Shown here piece by piece: positions 1 to 9,532 of a stretch of DNA of 64,000 nucleotides (position 1 is the stretch's first letter; the number at the start of each line of letters is the position of its first letter). The notes under the pieces were generated by a model. That model was not told where the DNA came from. It searched no databases and worked only from the letters and a program-made list of their open reading frames with translations. The stretch covers positions 1,302,001-1,366,000 of the forward strand of contig JAUPSS010000010.1 of assembly GCA_040285825.1 (NCBI GenBank). The letters run 5' to 3'. Made by a program: the position numbers and the translations under genes. This stretch comes from Eukaryota sp. TZLM1-RC (Eukaryota > Metamonada: BaSk clade).

Positions 1-1
1 C

Positions 2-508
2 CGCACTTTTATTTTATCTATTTCAAATGAATCAACCACCTCCTTCAACCCTGGTAGTCCATGTACTCCAGGCCCCTCTACTGTTTGTGCAAGTGATTCA
101 CTCCCATTCAAAAGAATCACACATATCCATTACCTTGGATGGCCAGATGGTCTTGCTCCTCGGTGCATCAATGAATGGAATACTGTGCTTGATCTGGTTC
201 TTTCACTGGGCTCGCCTCTTGCCCCCCTGAAGCCTCCCCTTATTGTACACTGTCTGGCTGGGGTGGGGAGGACAGCATGTGCCATTGCTACTTTGGTTAT
301 GCTCGACTGTGCTCGTAAAGGCTCTTTGGCTATGTTTAACTTGGATGAATTCATTGTAGATCTCAGGCGTTGTAGGTGTCCTTTAATGGTTGAGAATGAA
401 GATCAGTATTCTTTTTTGGTTAATTTCAAAAATTGCCTGTCTTGCAATGATGTAAATGACAATTTTATTACTGATAGTTATGAATATCTTTCTTGTAGAT
501 TTGATTAG
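2..508 (+). CDS. Classical protein tyrosine phosphatase, C-terminal part
   Basis: The open frame enters from the left edge and reads about 168 codons to TAG. It contains the WPD loop (HYLGWPDGLAP, near codons 43-53), which carries the general-acid Asp. About 50 residues later comes the P-loop signature HCLAGVGRTA with nucleophile Cys and phosphate-binding Arg. A QYSFL stretch near the end fits the Q-loop helix of classical PTPs. The family removes phosphate from phosphotyrosine in cytosolic or receptor proteins. The spacing WPD to P-loop to Q-loop is that of the classical group rather than of short dual-specificity enzymes. The N-terminal half of the domain lies outside the window. No membrane segment follows the domain. 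The gene looks intact, with all catalytic residues visible. Its substrate cannot be inferred. Confidence 0.85.
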   Translation, partial: RTFILSISNESTTSFNPGSPCTPGPSTVCASDSLPFKRITHIHYLGWPDGLAPRCINEWNTVLDLVLSLGSPLAPLKPPLIVHCLAGVGRTACAIATLVMLDCARKGSLAMFNLDEFIVDLRRCRCPLMVENEDQYSFLVNFKNCLSCNDVNDNFITDSYEYLSCRFD

Positions 509-1386
509 AGTTTCTCCATGGTGTTTTGTCCGTTTGTTGGGATTTTTAGAATGTCATTTGTTGCATGTTTCTAATACTTTGAATATCTTGAATCAATCAT
601 TAAATTTATTGGTTTCTAGATAAATTAATTGTATAACTCAGATTTTCCTCATTAGTGTTTTTTCTGGAACAGCAGATTTTCCCAAGATAAGAGACCTCAA
701 TCTTCACCACACATCTTTAATGCAACTGTCCATTGCATTTAACTGAGTGATATTAGCAGAATATATTGCACAATTCCACATCTGCTGCTGTCTCCCTTGT
801 TAGTATGCTGAATCATTGTTTGTTGTGTCTTTCACCAGTAAACATCTTCAGCATTCATTCCACAGGTCGGCTCTGGTGTGAGAACAAAAACTGAGAAAGT
901 CATACTCGTATTTTTCCAATCCATAGCAGAAATCGTGTCCTGCTACATAGTTTTCTAGGTTATGGAAAGCACAAGACAAGAGCGATGAGTACAATGGATC
1001 TGATTCATATTGGTTAGAAACTCCCAAAAAATTCTAGTTCTCAAGCAAGGTTGATAAATACAGTTTTTTGTAATGTTAGATTTCTATAAACGAGACATGG
1101 CATGTTTGCATAATACTCCGTTTTGTATTGGACAATGAAACATGTGCTCAAAAGAACATTCGCAAATACTTGTGCTTCAGAGTTTCTGTCAATGTAATTG
1201 TTAAGTTGTCACACTGTTTTATACTAAATACTGTGTGCTTGGCAGTATTGGCTATCGATCAACTTGTAGCATTTGAGGGAAAATTTGTGTATGATATTGT
1301 CAATAAATGAATGATCGTTTAGCAACAAAAAATTATTATTGAAGCCTATCTCAGTTGACTGACATAAAATTGAGTTCTATTGGGTT
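509..1386. other. Intergenic, no supported gene
   Basis: AT-rich sequence downstream of the phosphatase. The only short open frame (1128-1310) has no recognisable motif and no codon signal, so I do not call it. No repeat shared with the rest of the window was noticed. Confidence 0.5.
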
Positions 1387-1713
1387 CTATTGGGGGTTTT
1401 CGTCAGGCTGGGTCATAGTGTGACGACTCTTTCTTTCGGGAGGACTCATTTGAGTTGTATGGGCAACAATTTCCTCAGTTCTTTCTACTACTGTTTCCGA
1501 TGGAACAGGTTGTTCAGTACTGGACGGCCTTGATCCTAGTGGAGATTGAGACCAAGTACGCTTTATTTCCTCTCCAATCTTCTTAAATTTATCTTGCATT
1601 CGTTCCCAACCTTCACTCATGTCCTGTCGAACGTCTTCAATGTTCTTAGCAAGACGTTCTTGTGAAGATCTCCAACTACCTTTGAGTCCTTGATCACGCT
1701 CCTGTTCAGACAT
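1387..1713 (-). CDS. Small charged hypothetical protein (108 aa)
   Basis: Starts at an ATG (1711-1713) and reads 108 codons. The first about 55 residues are rich in Glu, Lys, Arg, Gln and Trp with heptad-like spacing, suggesting an amphipathic or coiled-coil helix. The rest is Pro/Ser/Thr/Glu-rich and probably disordered. No signal peptide, membrane segment or known domain is seen, and I do not recognise the family. It is divergently paired with the small gene at 1835-2011, 121 bp away. Both proteins start Met-Ser-Glu and are short, hydrophilic and highly charged. Function unknown; the clean start and composition make it a plausible gene rather than a chance frame. Confidence 0.5.
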   Translation of the reverse strand: MSEQERDQGLKGSWRSSQERLAKNIEDVRQDMSEGWERMQDKFKKIGEEIKRTWSQSPLGSRPSSTEQPVPSETVVERTEEIVAHTTQMSPPERKSRHTMTQPDENPQ

Positions 1714-1834
1714 AGGTAATTAAAAGTGAGTGTTGATACAACTTTATTCTAAATCACAACAGATCTGGCAGATTTCAAACTTAGTAGATATATCACCCAT
1801 AACTATCAAACCATTTTCTGTTCATTTTGTTACA
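1714..1834. promoter_or_regulatory. Putative shared bidirectional promoter
   Basis: This 121-bp gap separates the start codons of two divergently transcribed small genes. It must hold the 5' leaders of both, so a shared promoter is the simplest reading. No named motif was identified. Confidence 0.35.
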
Positions 1835-2011
1835 ATGTCAGAGAAGTTCCAATCTCCTAGCGTTTCCGAGCACCTGTCTAAAGAACAAAAGCAGCAGAGA
1901 GCCAACATGGATACTGTAAAAGGACCTCATCTTATGGCCAAGCTAAGAGAGGAGGAACAAAAGAAGCAGGGGATTCAACCAAAAGACGAAGAGTTTTTTG
2001 ATGAGTATTAG
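1835..2011 (+). CDS. Small charged hypothetical protein (58 aa)
   Basis: The open frame extends upstream to 1730, but the first good ATG is at 1835 (context tacaATGtca), giving a 58-residue protein. It is strongly hydrophilic, rich in Lys, Gln and Glu, and ends in an acidic tail (DEEFFDEY). It has no signal peptide or membrane segment. I do not recognise a family. It is probably disordered or helical. The divergent neighbour on the minus strand has similar composition and also begins Met-Ser-Glu, so the two may be co-regulated. A chance frame cannot be excluded at this length. Confidence 0.4.
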   Translation: MSEKFQSPSVSEHLSKEQKQQRANMDTVKGPHLMAKLREEEQKKQGIQPKDEEFFDEY

Positions 2012-2149
2012 TTGTTTCGGGTTTGCAATAAAGATATAGTAGTATCAAACCAACTTTAAAAGGTAGCAACTATAAGAATAATAGAGATGTCATGATCAGC
2101 TGCCTTGTAGTTCTCAAATTTTATGAAAAGATGAACTGAAAGTTTTTTT

Positions 2150-2788
2150 AGTTCAAGTTTTTTATTTTTATATCTTATGAGGAATGAAAAAAATCATCAA
2201 ATACACAACTAAAGCTCCACATTCTCACAGTATTCCTCCCCTATATCAAAACAATTAATTACTAAAGATTCAGAAAATTTCACACAAGATGAGAGTGAAT
2301 CAGAATCTAATTTCACCATTCCCTTAAAAATAGAAAAAGCAATCCTGTTTTACCAGTATATACGATTAAAAATTCTTCCAGTTCTTTGTTTTACAACTAC
2401 ATCAAAATCCTCGAGGAAAGCCATAGCAGCCTTACCTAAAGATCCCAGCAAGGAAAAAACAAAGGGACATGAATTATATTGGGCATGAAAATTTTCATTT
2501 ACAGAGGACACGGGTTTCACGTATTTAGTAATTTTGGATTTTTCGCCAGCAAGAAGAGGATTATTTACATTTGAGTTAATGAAATGTTCGTTAGAAGAAT
2601 TACAACGGTCTATGGACATGGTATCCAAAATAGTAAACTACCATTAAAGCCGGGAACAGCCAACTCGCCTCTTGTCAGACCCATAGAAGCTCTATTGCAG
2701 CACGTACTATCAATATTGGGGTCATCAAGAATGAATTTTGATAGCAAAGGCTCTAAAAAGGAATCTACTCGATATGATTTACACATTA
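2150..2788 (-). mobile_element. NL-B non-LTR retrotransposon, 3' piece of the split host copy
   Basis: Reads minus. The frame at 2350-2628 encodes the C-terminal domain of the NL-B protein (…CPFVFSLLGSLGKAAMAFLE…, then RTGRIFNR). It matches the plus-strand copy at 18780-19120 and the copy at 24196-25842 residue by residue. Left of it is an AT-rich 3' UTR that resembles the 3' end of the copy at 19300-19400. The element stops abruptly at 2788, where LTR-1 begins, and resumes at 16765. The 4-bp duplication ATTA flanks LTR-1, and the NL-B sequence rejoins exactly across it. This is the C-terminal restriction-like endonuclease region of an R2-like class element, now a pseudogene. Confidence 0.8.
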
Positions 2789-2936
2789 TGTTAGTCTTGA
2801 ATAGTATTTATAGTTTATTTGTATAGTTTATTAGCATTCCGCCTATTAGTTTAAGAAGAGAGAATGCAATTCCTCTTTGTAATAAATTTCATTACTTTTC
2901 TACTGTATGTCTAACATTAACGAGCAAAGACCATCA
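2789..2936 (+). repeat. 5' LTR of LTR-1
   Basis: 148 bp, TG…CA. It matches 16617-16764 with one mismatch noticed. It is followed by the 8-base palindrome ATACGTAT and then TGGGTCG, the likely primer-binding site. The first gag ATG (2907) lies inside the LTR. Confidence 0.88.
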
Positions 2937-4763
2937 ATACGTATTGGGTCGTCCCCGGCTCAACGCAGGATCTTTGAGGAACAGACTGGTCCCTCTTCCT
3001 CATCACTAACCACAGACCCAGCTTCCGTGCCCCCTTCTTCGGTAGAAGCTTCTGCGCTTCCTGAAGCAACTCTTTCTGAGGGTTCTACCCCAAGGGAAGA
3101 CAGTTCCCTTCCTGAGGATTCCGTTCCAATGGAAAGAAGCTCCCCTCCTCGGGATTCCGTTCCTGTGGAAGGAGACAACCCCCCTAAGGATTCTATTCCT
3201 TCGGAAGGAAGAAGCCCTTCATTAGTCTCCTACGACGACGAAGAAGTTGAGGATTCCGTTGCTCCTCTCCCTCCTTCGCAATTGAGGGCATCTGAAGTCC
3301 CACCTTCCCCTTCTACTCAAAACAGAGAGACTGTTCAACCTTCTCTCGCGACAAAGGAAGGATTGGAAGATCAACCCTCTTCCTCCCCTACAAAGGCCAT
3401 TGAAGTACCATCTTCATCCCTTCCATCCAGTTCTGAGGTTCCACCCTCTCACTCTCAACAGCTTCTCCCTCCAGTTCCAACTGTTAGGAGGAATATTCAA
3501 AATCCTGCTGTTCCAACTTCAGGATATCCTAACTTCAACAGTAAGTGGAGTTAATAATCTGTCTGTTTCCCCTTTCCAGGCTAGTGATTCCATTCCTAGC
3601 ACTTCGAACCTTCCTTCGTATCTTTCTGAAGAACAAAGGAAAAGGTACGAACAAATCTTTTCAGATTTGGTAGAGTACGAAGAACCTCCCAAGGAATTCT
3701 CCCCTTTACCTCAACAGCAGGTCCCTCCTACGGCACCTCCATCTGAAATTGACAGAATTTCTGGTGAGGTCTCTAATAAATATTTAGAGCTTTTCCTTCA
3801 AGAAAAACGAAACTGGGAACACAGAAAAAGACTGGATAGAGAGATTGAAGCTAGAAGAGGAACATCCTCTACACCTGCTCAACCTACCCCTTCTCAAGCT
3901 AGCTCCTACGCTAGCTCAAGTGTTCATCGTGGTGCTTCCCATCAGCACAATCTCTATGCCTGTTATAGGGATCCGCAAATAATTCCAGACCCCGAAGCCA
4001 TCCCTCCCACGGAGATGAGCAACGGGCGTCCTCCTTTCTTCGGCCCTAGAGTCGAAAATGACCTAGGATTATGGATCACTCCAAGGATTGGTCCATATCT
4101 CTCCGACGAAAGAATTACTCCGGAAAACACGAGACACGACCCTGAACCGACTCACGACCCAAGACCCGGAGTTAGGTTCATGAGAACTACTCGAGAAGGA
4201 GTATTCAGACGCTTCGCTGGAGATGAAGAAACCTCTTCATAAATGCCTACAACCCTTGCCCCTACCCTAGGTTCAGCCCTGGGTACAACGCATCTCTCGA
4301 TATCCTTATTGACAGAGATTATAGAACAGGGTGGTGGTTTACCGAAACCACATATGGTGAAAGACTCATCCTTTACGACAGACGTCCTGACCATATAGCT
4401 TCATATTGTGGTCCTGACCACAGAAGATCAGGCAATCTTCAAAGAGCTCTCCAGCTCGTCACGGTTTTCCCTGGATGCATAGAATCCAGGATGTTAAAAT
4501 GGGTCATGGTAGAAGGTCGCATTGAAAAGACACGCTTGGTTCAACCAGCGATCTCTTCATATCAGGTCCCAGCCCAGATTGAAGAGACAGAACCTTCTCC
4601 TGAACCTCAACCTCAACAGAGTGAAGCTCCATTTTCCTCCGCTCAACCTCCCGAATCATCACAACCTCCTGATCATCACAAACTGATTCACTTTCTACCA
4701 CGGAAACCCCTAATCCCAACCAATCTGCTATGGAACAAGCCGACGACGACGTCATCACTGTGA
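2907..4763 (+). pseudogene. LTR-1 gag N-terminal region, frameshifted
   Basis: The frame opens at an ATG inside the 5' LTR and encodes a Ser/Pro/Glu-rich low-complexity leader (to 3554). Reading then continues in another frame (about 3546-4242, containing SEEQRKRYEQIF and a charged helix around EKRNWEHRKRLDREIE). It continues in a third frame to 4763. These segments look like parts of one gag precursor broken by two or three indels. The acidic Ser/Pro leader resembles those of LTR-5 (55156-55674) and LTR-2 (21362-21676) in style. A GTAAGT…CCAG pair at 3541-3579 looks like a mini-intron, but its splice phase does not restore the frame. Gag packages the element RNA in a cytoplasmic particle. 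Confidence 0.6.
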
Positions 4764-6319
4764 GCAGTGAATCACCCACCCCCATCACATCTTCTGATGC
4801 AATACCTGCTCCCATCACTCCCGTTAGTCGAGCTCCTCAACCCCAACCTACACCTTCCATGACAGGTTCAACAACCTCCATTTCCTCACATCAATCACCC
4901 TTCTCGGGCACATACGAAAGTAGCCTTCTTCTTTCTTCAATGATTGGATCAAGAGATCGAGATGACAGACGTAGGGATCGTCCTAAACGTCCATATCTTG
5001 AAGCTTCCGATTTGAGAGACGCTGATAAACTTCTAAAGTTTGTCAACAAATTCATTCTCTGGAGTCGTACCGACCGAGTCCTAAGAGAAACGAGAGGTAA
5101 CGTTGAGGATCCAGCCCAGATAGCTCTAGCCAACGAAGTTGCCAGACTACGTGAAGAATTAGAACTAGCTAGAGAAGGTTCCCAACCATCGATCGATGAG
5201 TATTTTGGTGACATCACTGGAGAACCAGTTCACGAATGGGACTTGTTCCGTCAAGCCATGAGGATCAACCCCCGAGGCCTCGCTGAATGTGTCACCCCTG
5301 AGGTGCTACATGCGTTAAGATATCAAGGTGCTCACCTAGCTATTTCTTCTCCCACGGTCCCTACCCCAAGAGACGAACGCATAATTTGGGCTCAAATTCT
5401 GAGAAGAACCCAATTCAGCAGACTGCATGAGGCTAATCGAGCTCTCCTCGCAACTAACATGGACTGGTCGGAAAGAGATTATGGCAATAGATGGATTGAC
5501 TTCATGGTCAACATCGGCAGAGTTCTGACTCGCTCCACTGCCATCCAAGAGTTTAGGGGCATCTCCCAACAATTGAGAACATTCTCCATAAGCTCCACTC
5601 CTCCAGCTGACAGACTTTCAGACTGGGTAGTTGCTACTCATGTCCTAGAAAGCATAGGAATTATCCCTATCAGAGACAGACTCCTCAGGATCTGGTCCTC
5701 TCCTTCTCACTACTCATCTGATGGCCACACCCTTGGCGAATTCTTTAGTGTTCTCCAAATTGAATACGAGAATTTCTGTAACGCCAGATCGTTCATGGAA
5801 CAACTAAACCATGTCGATTTCACCTATCAGAACCAATTAAGTCACCAGCAGGCCTCTCACCGACCTCCCACGGTCGTTCCCTCCCCACGACCACGAGGTT
5901 CCTGTCCAGGTAAACGCCCCAAACAAAGTAAGAGAGGAGGAAGCCTACCACAATCGTCTTCCCAGGCCGCTGACGTCCAATGCAACTTCTGTAAGCAAAA
6001 GGGCCATCCAACCGAAAGGTGTCCCAGTGAAGACTGCCAAAGGAGCAAGAAATGGAGAGAGCAACAAGCTCAACAGCAAGCTCGAGGTAGAAGTTCTAGA
6101 GGTTCTGGTTTCCGTAGTCGAAGAGGCACTCGCGGCAGAGGCAGAGGCTCTTCTTACAATAAACGTTCCCGTCACTATTTATGTACTTTAGAAACCATAC
6201 CCCCTACAACAACAACACAATCACACACAGAAAGTTCAGCATGGAAAGATTCTCTAATCAATCCACTTGCCAACTTGGAACCTACCAAGATACCCAACAG
6301 CCAGGCTAACTTCTTCTAA
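4730..6319 (+). CDS. gag: LTR-1 gag: capsid region plus CCHC nucleocapsid
   Basis: 529 codons from an ATG. The helical middle section corresponds to the capsid region. Near codon 415 is a zinc knuckle, CNFCKQKGHPTERC (CX2CX4HX4C spacing), which binds RNA in nucleocapsids. It is followed by a Gln- and Arg/Gly-rich tail typical of RNA-binding regions. The homologous LTR-5 protein (52922-55039) has a variant knuckle and puts its Arg/Gly tail in the next frame. The CDS ends 42 bases before the protease-RT frame. The upstream part of gag lies in other frames, so this is probably not a natural start. Confidence 0.75.
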   Translation: MEQADDDVITVSSESPTPITSSDAIPAPITPVSRAPQPQPTPSMTGSTTSISSHQSPFSGTYESSLLLSSMIGSRDRDDRRRDRPKRPYLEASDLRDADKLLKFVNKFILWSRTDRVLRETRGNVEDPAQIALANEVARLREELELAREGSQPSIDEYFGDITGEPVHEWDLFRQAMRINPRGLAECVTPEVLHALRYQGAHLAISSPTVPTPRDERIIWAQILRRTQFSRLHEANRALLATNMDWSERDYGNRWIDFMVNIGRVLTRSTAIQEFRGISQQLRTFSISSTPPADRLSDWVVATHVLESIGIIPIRDRLLRIWSSPSHYSSDGHTLGEFFSVLQIEYENFCNARSFMEQLNHVDFTYQNQLSHQQASHRPPTVVPSPRPRGSCPGKRPKQSKRGGSLPQSSSQAADVQCNFCKQKGHPTERCPSEDCQRSKKWREQQAQQQARGRSSRGSGFRSRRGTRGRGRGSSYNKRSRHYLCTLETIPPTTTTQSHTESSAWKDSLINPLANLEPTKIPNSQANFF

Positions 6320-6361
6320 GAACAAGCCGACTTAAATGGACATGATTCTGATACAATTTTT

Positions 6362-8020
6362 ATGGTACAATCCATGCATCACAATTGCCTACAATTAAAC
6401 TTCTTGATCAACAATGTCGAAGTTAAAGGCATAATTGACTCTGGTGCAACATGCTCAGTAGTCACGGAAGACGTCATCAGTAATTGTAACATGGCACGTT
6501 CCAACGAAACCATATCATACAATATTGCTGTTGGAACTACCTCACAGTCCCTTGGTACTGCTTCTGGAACCCTTAGCATTAGACTAAAAAGTGTTACCCA
6601 GATTGTACACGTGAAACACAAGTTCAGCATCGTTCCTGGACATGAGACCATTCTCATTGGTGCTGACTTGTTGAGTCACCTTGGGCTGATGAACAACAAG
6701 GGCATTTATATTAGAATGGACGACGCCTGTCGTACATTACTATTACCTGAAGCCGAATTCGACCATCGAATATCGCAAGCTTCAGAAGTCGTCAACGTTT
6801 CCACACGTTGGTTGGAACACATCAACTCATCTGGTTGTACCATCGACCTCGTCAACGACCTTTTCAAGAAGTCCCTACTTCAAACTTTGAAAGAGTTCGA
6901 AGACGTATTTACCCTCAAGCCTCATGCTGAAGGTATTGATTGCCCTCCCATGGAAATCAACTTCTACAATGAAGACGTCAGAGTTAGAAGACCCCCCAGG
7001 ACCCTGAATCCAGCCAGGCTAGAGGTCGCTAACCAAATTTTCGACGAATTCGTAGACTCAGGATTTGCTGTCCCATCGAACCATGAGTTCAGCTCCCCTG
7101 TCTGTCTAGTGGTCTACCCAGATAACCGTAAGCCCCGCCTTACCGGTGATTATAGTGGCAAGGACGGAGTCAACGCCAACACCATTGCTGTTGAGCCCAA
7201 CCTTCCAAGGATCTCCGACGTGCTGGTATTTCTCTCCCAAGCGAACTACATAGGCACCCTTGACCTCCTCAAAGCCTTTTGGCAACTCAAGATTGCTGAA
7301 AAGGATTGGCAGAAAACAGCCCTGAGCATTCCTGGCAAAATTATCATGTTCAAACGTGCAGCTTTTGGCCTCAAGAATGTCCCAGCCGTTTTCCAAAACG
7401 TCATGGCTGACATCTTCTTTAGAGACGGTGTCTTCATTTACATAGATGACATCATAATCATAGGTTCAACCTTTGACGAATTCATTGAACGCCTCCGTCG
7501 CGTCCTTGATCAAGCCAGATGCAAAAGAGTTTCCTTGGGACTTCCAAAGTGCCATTTCGTGTCTTCCAGACACCCAATCAAGATACTGGGCAGTGTTTTC
7601 CAAAACAAACAACGGACTATCGATCCCACTCGCGTTGAATCTTTGTTGAATCTACCTAGACCAAAGACAATCAAAGACGTCCGCAGCCTCGTAGGATCAG
7701 TCAACTTTATTAGAAAATGGTTTCCTCAGGTATCTGAGCTCATCGCTCCTATGATCAGATTGACTAAGAAGGATGGAAACAACTCCAACGTTAAACCCAG
7801 ACCCCGCACGCAACGCCTTCAATGGACCGACATGCACGACGGACTCCTTCAAAAGATCAAACAACTGATAGCGAAGCACATGCCGCTCAGCTTACCACCT
7901 CTGGAAAACCAAATTTTAATTAGTTGCGATGTATCCGACATAGCTGTAGGCGGCGTCATATGGGAACAATTAGAACAAATCGACGACCCCGGTACCCCCC
8001 CTGATCAACAGGAAATCTAG
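6362..8020 (+). CDS. pol: LTR-1 protease and reverse transcriptase (first pol unit)
   Basis: 552 codons. The aspartic protease motif IIDSGATCSVVTE is near codon 26, and the second conserved strand, ILIGADLL, follows about 70 residues later. Reverse transcriptase follows: motif A TLDLLKAFWQ, then FGLKNVPAVFQ, then the catalytic YIDD in FIYIDDIII. The start of RNase H (SCDVSDIAVGG) is also present. The frame then breaks in a C-run near 7993 (GGTACCCCCCC here, fewer C in units 3 and 4), so RNase H continues in another frame. The protease matures the polyprotein and the RT copies element RNA to DNA in the particle. From 7303 onward the sequence is repeated at 9533, 11764 and 13981. Confidence 0.85.
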   Translation: MVQSMHHNCLQLNFLINNVEVKGIIDSGATCSVVTEDVISNCNMARSNETISYNIAVGTTSQSLGTASGTLSIRLKSVTQIVHVKHKFSIVPGHETILIGADLLSHLGLMNNKGIYIRMDDACRTLLLPEAEFDHRISQASEVVNVSTRWLEHINSSGCTIDLVNDLFKKSLLQTLKEFEDVFTLKPHAEGIDCPPMEINFYNEDVRVRRPPRTLNPARLEVANQIFDEFVDSGFAVPSNHEFSSPVCLVVYPDNRKPRLTGDYSGKDGVNANTIAVEPNLPRISDVLVFLSQANYIGTLDLLKAFWQLKIAEKDWQKTALSIPGKIIMFKRAAFGLKNVPAVFQNVMADIFFRDGVFIYIDDIIIIGSTFDEFIERLRRVLDQARCKRVSLGLPKCHFVSSRHPIKILGSVFQNKQRTIDPTRVESLLNLPRPKTIKDVRSLVGSVNFIRKWFPQVSELIAPMIRLTKKDGNNSNVKPRPRTQRLQWTDMHDGLLQKIKQLIAKHMPLSLPPLENQILISCDVSDIAVGGVIWEQLEQIDDPGTPPDQQEI

Positions 8021-9532
8021 GCCTATCAGCTTCTTCAGCCGGTTGTTGACCAACTCGCAAAAGAACTGGCGAACAAACCAAAAGGAACTCTATGCCATCC
8101 TGCTCATGTTAACTCAAAGTGGTTTTGAAAACTACTTGAAAGGAAGGAAACTGGTCATATTCACAGACCATCAAAATCTTACCTACATGTTCACAGCTCC
8201 TGAGAAGAACAGAATTGTAACTAGATGGTTACCCATATTCTCTGAATTCTGCTTCGATTTGGTACATACCGAAGGGGAAGATAACTTCTGGGCTGATATG
8301 TTGTCTCGAATAGTTCCGCCTATAGACCATCAAGAGATCAATCATTTGTCCCATCAAATGTCTCCAAATTTTCATCCATTATTTTACATCGATAAAATTG
8401 ATGGAACAGAAGATGAAAGATACTACATCGAAGACTTAAACAACTTCGAACGTATCATGGTCATCAGAGAACGATGTTCCAACGACCTGCCTATTTTCGA
8501 GCCATGGCTCTGTAGGATTTGGTCCGAACAGAAGCTTGCCATAACTTCCAAAGACCCCTCTTTCAACAACTGTGTTCATAACAATCATCTTGATTTATAT
8601 ATGACTCACAACAACAAGATAGTGATTCCCAGATCACTCATTAAGGACACCCTTAACTTGTTGCATGGACTTCTGCAAGGAGGCCTGAACAAAGCCTGAA
8701 CAAGCTCAGGAACAGCGATTATTGGTGGCCAAACATGCTCACCGACATGAATAAGCACGTCCAAGAATGCCCCTCCTGTCAGAAAACTAAGCCAGTTCCC
8801 AAACTGCACGTTCCCCCAACCGGTTCATTGTGGGCTGACAGACCTTTTGCTCGCGTCAACGCCGACGTTATTGGTCCTCACCCAGAAGATCAAGAAGGCT
8901 ACAAATACATCCTCGAATTTATTGACAGCTTCTCTAGGTTCACGATCATCGTGCCTTTAAACGAGATAAATGCTAATCTTACTGCAGATGCATTAATTCG
9001 GAAAGTCTGTGCCATCTTTGGTATTCCATTTCAAATCCACAGCGATAATGGACCCGAATTTTCCAAGGCTGTTTTTGACGAACTAAGCAAATTTTTAGGC
9101 ATAGAGGTGTCAAAGTCAATTCCCAGGTTTTCTCAGTCCAACGGCTTGGTAGAGCGCCGACACAGAGACATCCTGCAAAACCTGAGGAAATTGCTCGTAG
9201 ACTTCAACGCCTACGATGTGTGGTCTGAATATTTGCCTTATGTGCAATTATTGATCAACTCCTCAAAGAGCTCAATAACCAACCACACTCCATACCAAGT
9301 GATCTTTGGCTCAGATGTGTCTCCCAGATCAGACCCTGGCAAAATTCTTGAAATCATTGAAAGCTCGACGTCTGAGTCATCTTTTATTCAAGAAATTCAA
9401 TCTAAATTTCGAAGGTTGAAAGAGAAACAGGAAAAGGCAGCACACCATGAAGCTTCCAAAGCTTCCAAGCTAACTAGATCGACAACTCCAAACCCTTTTG
9501 AAGTTGGTCAATTGATATTGAGAGCATCTGGG
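8021..9532 (+). pseudogene. LTR-1 RNase H and integrase, unit 1
   Basis: RNase H reads at 8043-8699: KELYAILLML carries the Glu and FTDHQNLTYM an Asp. It ends in a linker toward the integrase zinc region and breaks at GGCCTGAACAAAGCCTGA. Integrase continues in another frame from 8735. The zinc-binding CPSCQK is followed by the DDE triad: NADVIGP (Asp), HSDNGPEF (Asp) and NGLVERRHRD (Glu). At about 9531 the integrase C-terminus is cut off and mid-RT sequence resumes out of frame, so this copy lacks its C-terminal domain. Confidence 0.8.

Noticed and set aside
1128-1310. Possible 60-codon gene
   Set aside because: No motif, no composition signal and no conserved neighbour; consistent with chance in AT-rich DNA.
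3541-3579. A 39-bp mini-intron in LTR-1 gag (GTAAGT…TTTCCAG)
   Set aside because: Splicing there joins phase 1 to phase 0 and gives an immediate TAG, so it does not restore the gag frame; a simple frameshift is more likely.
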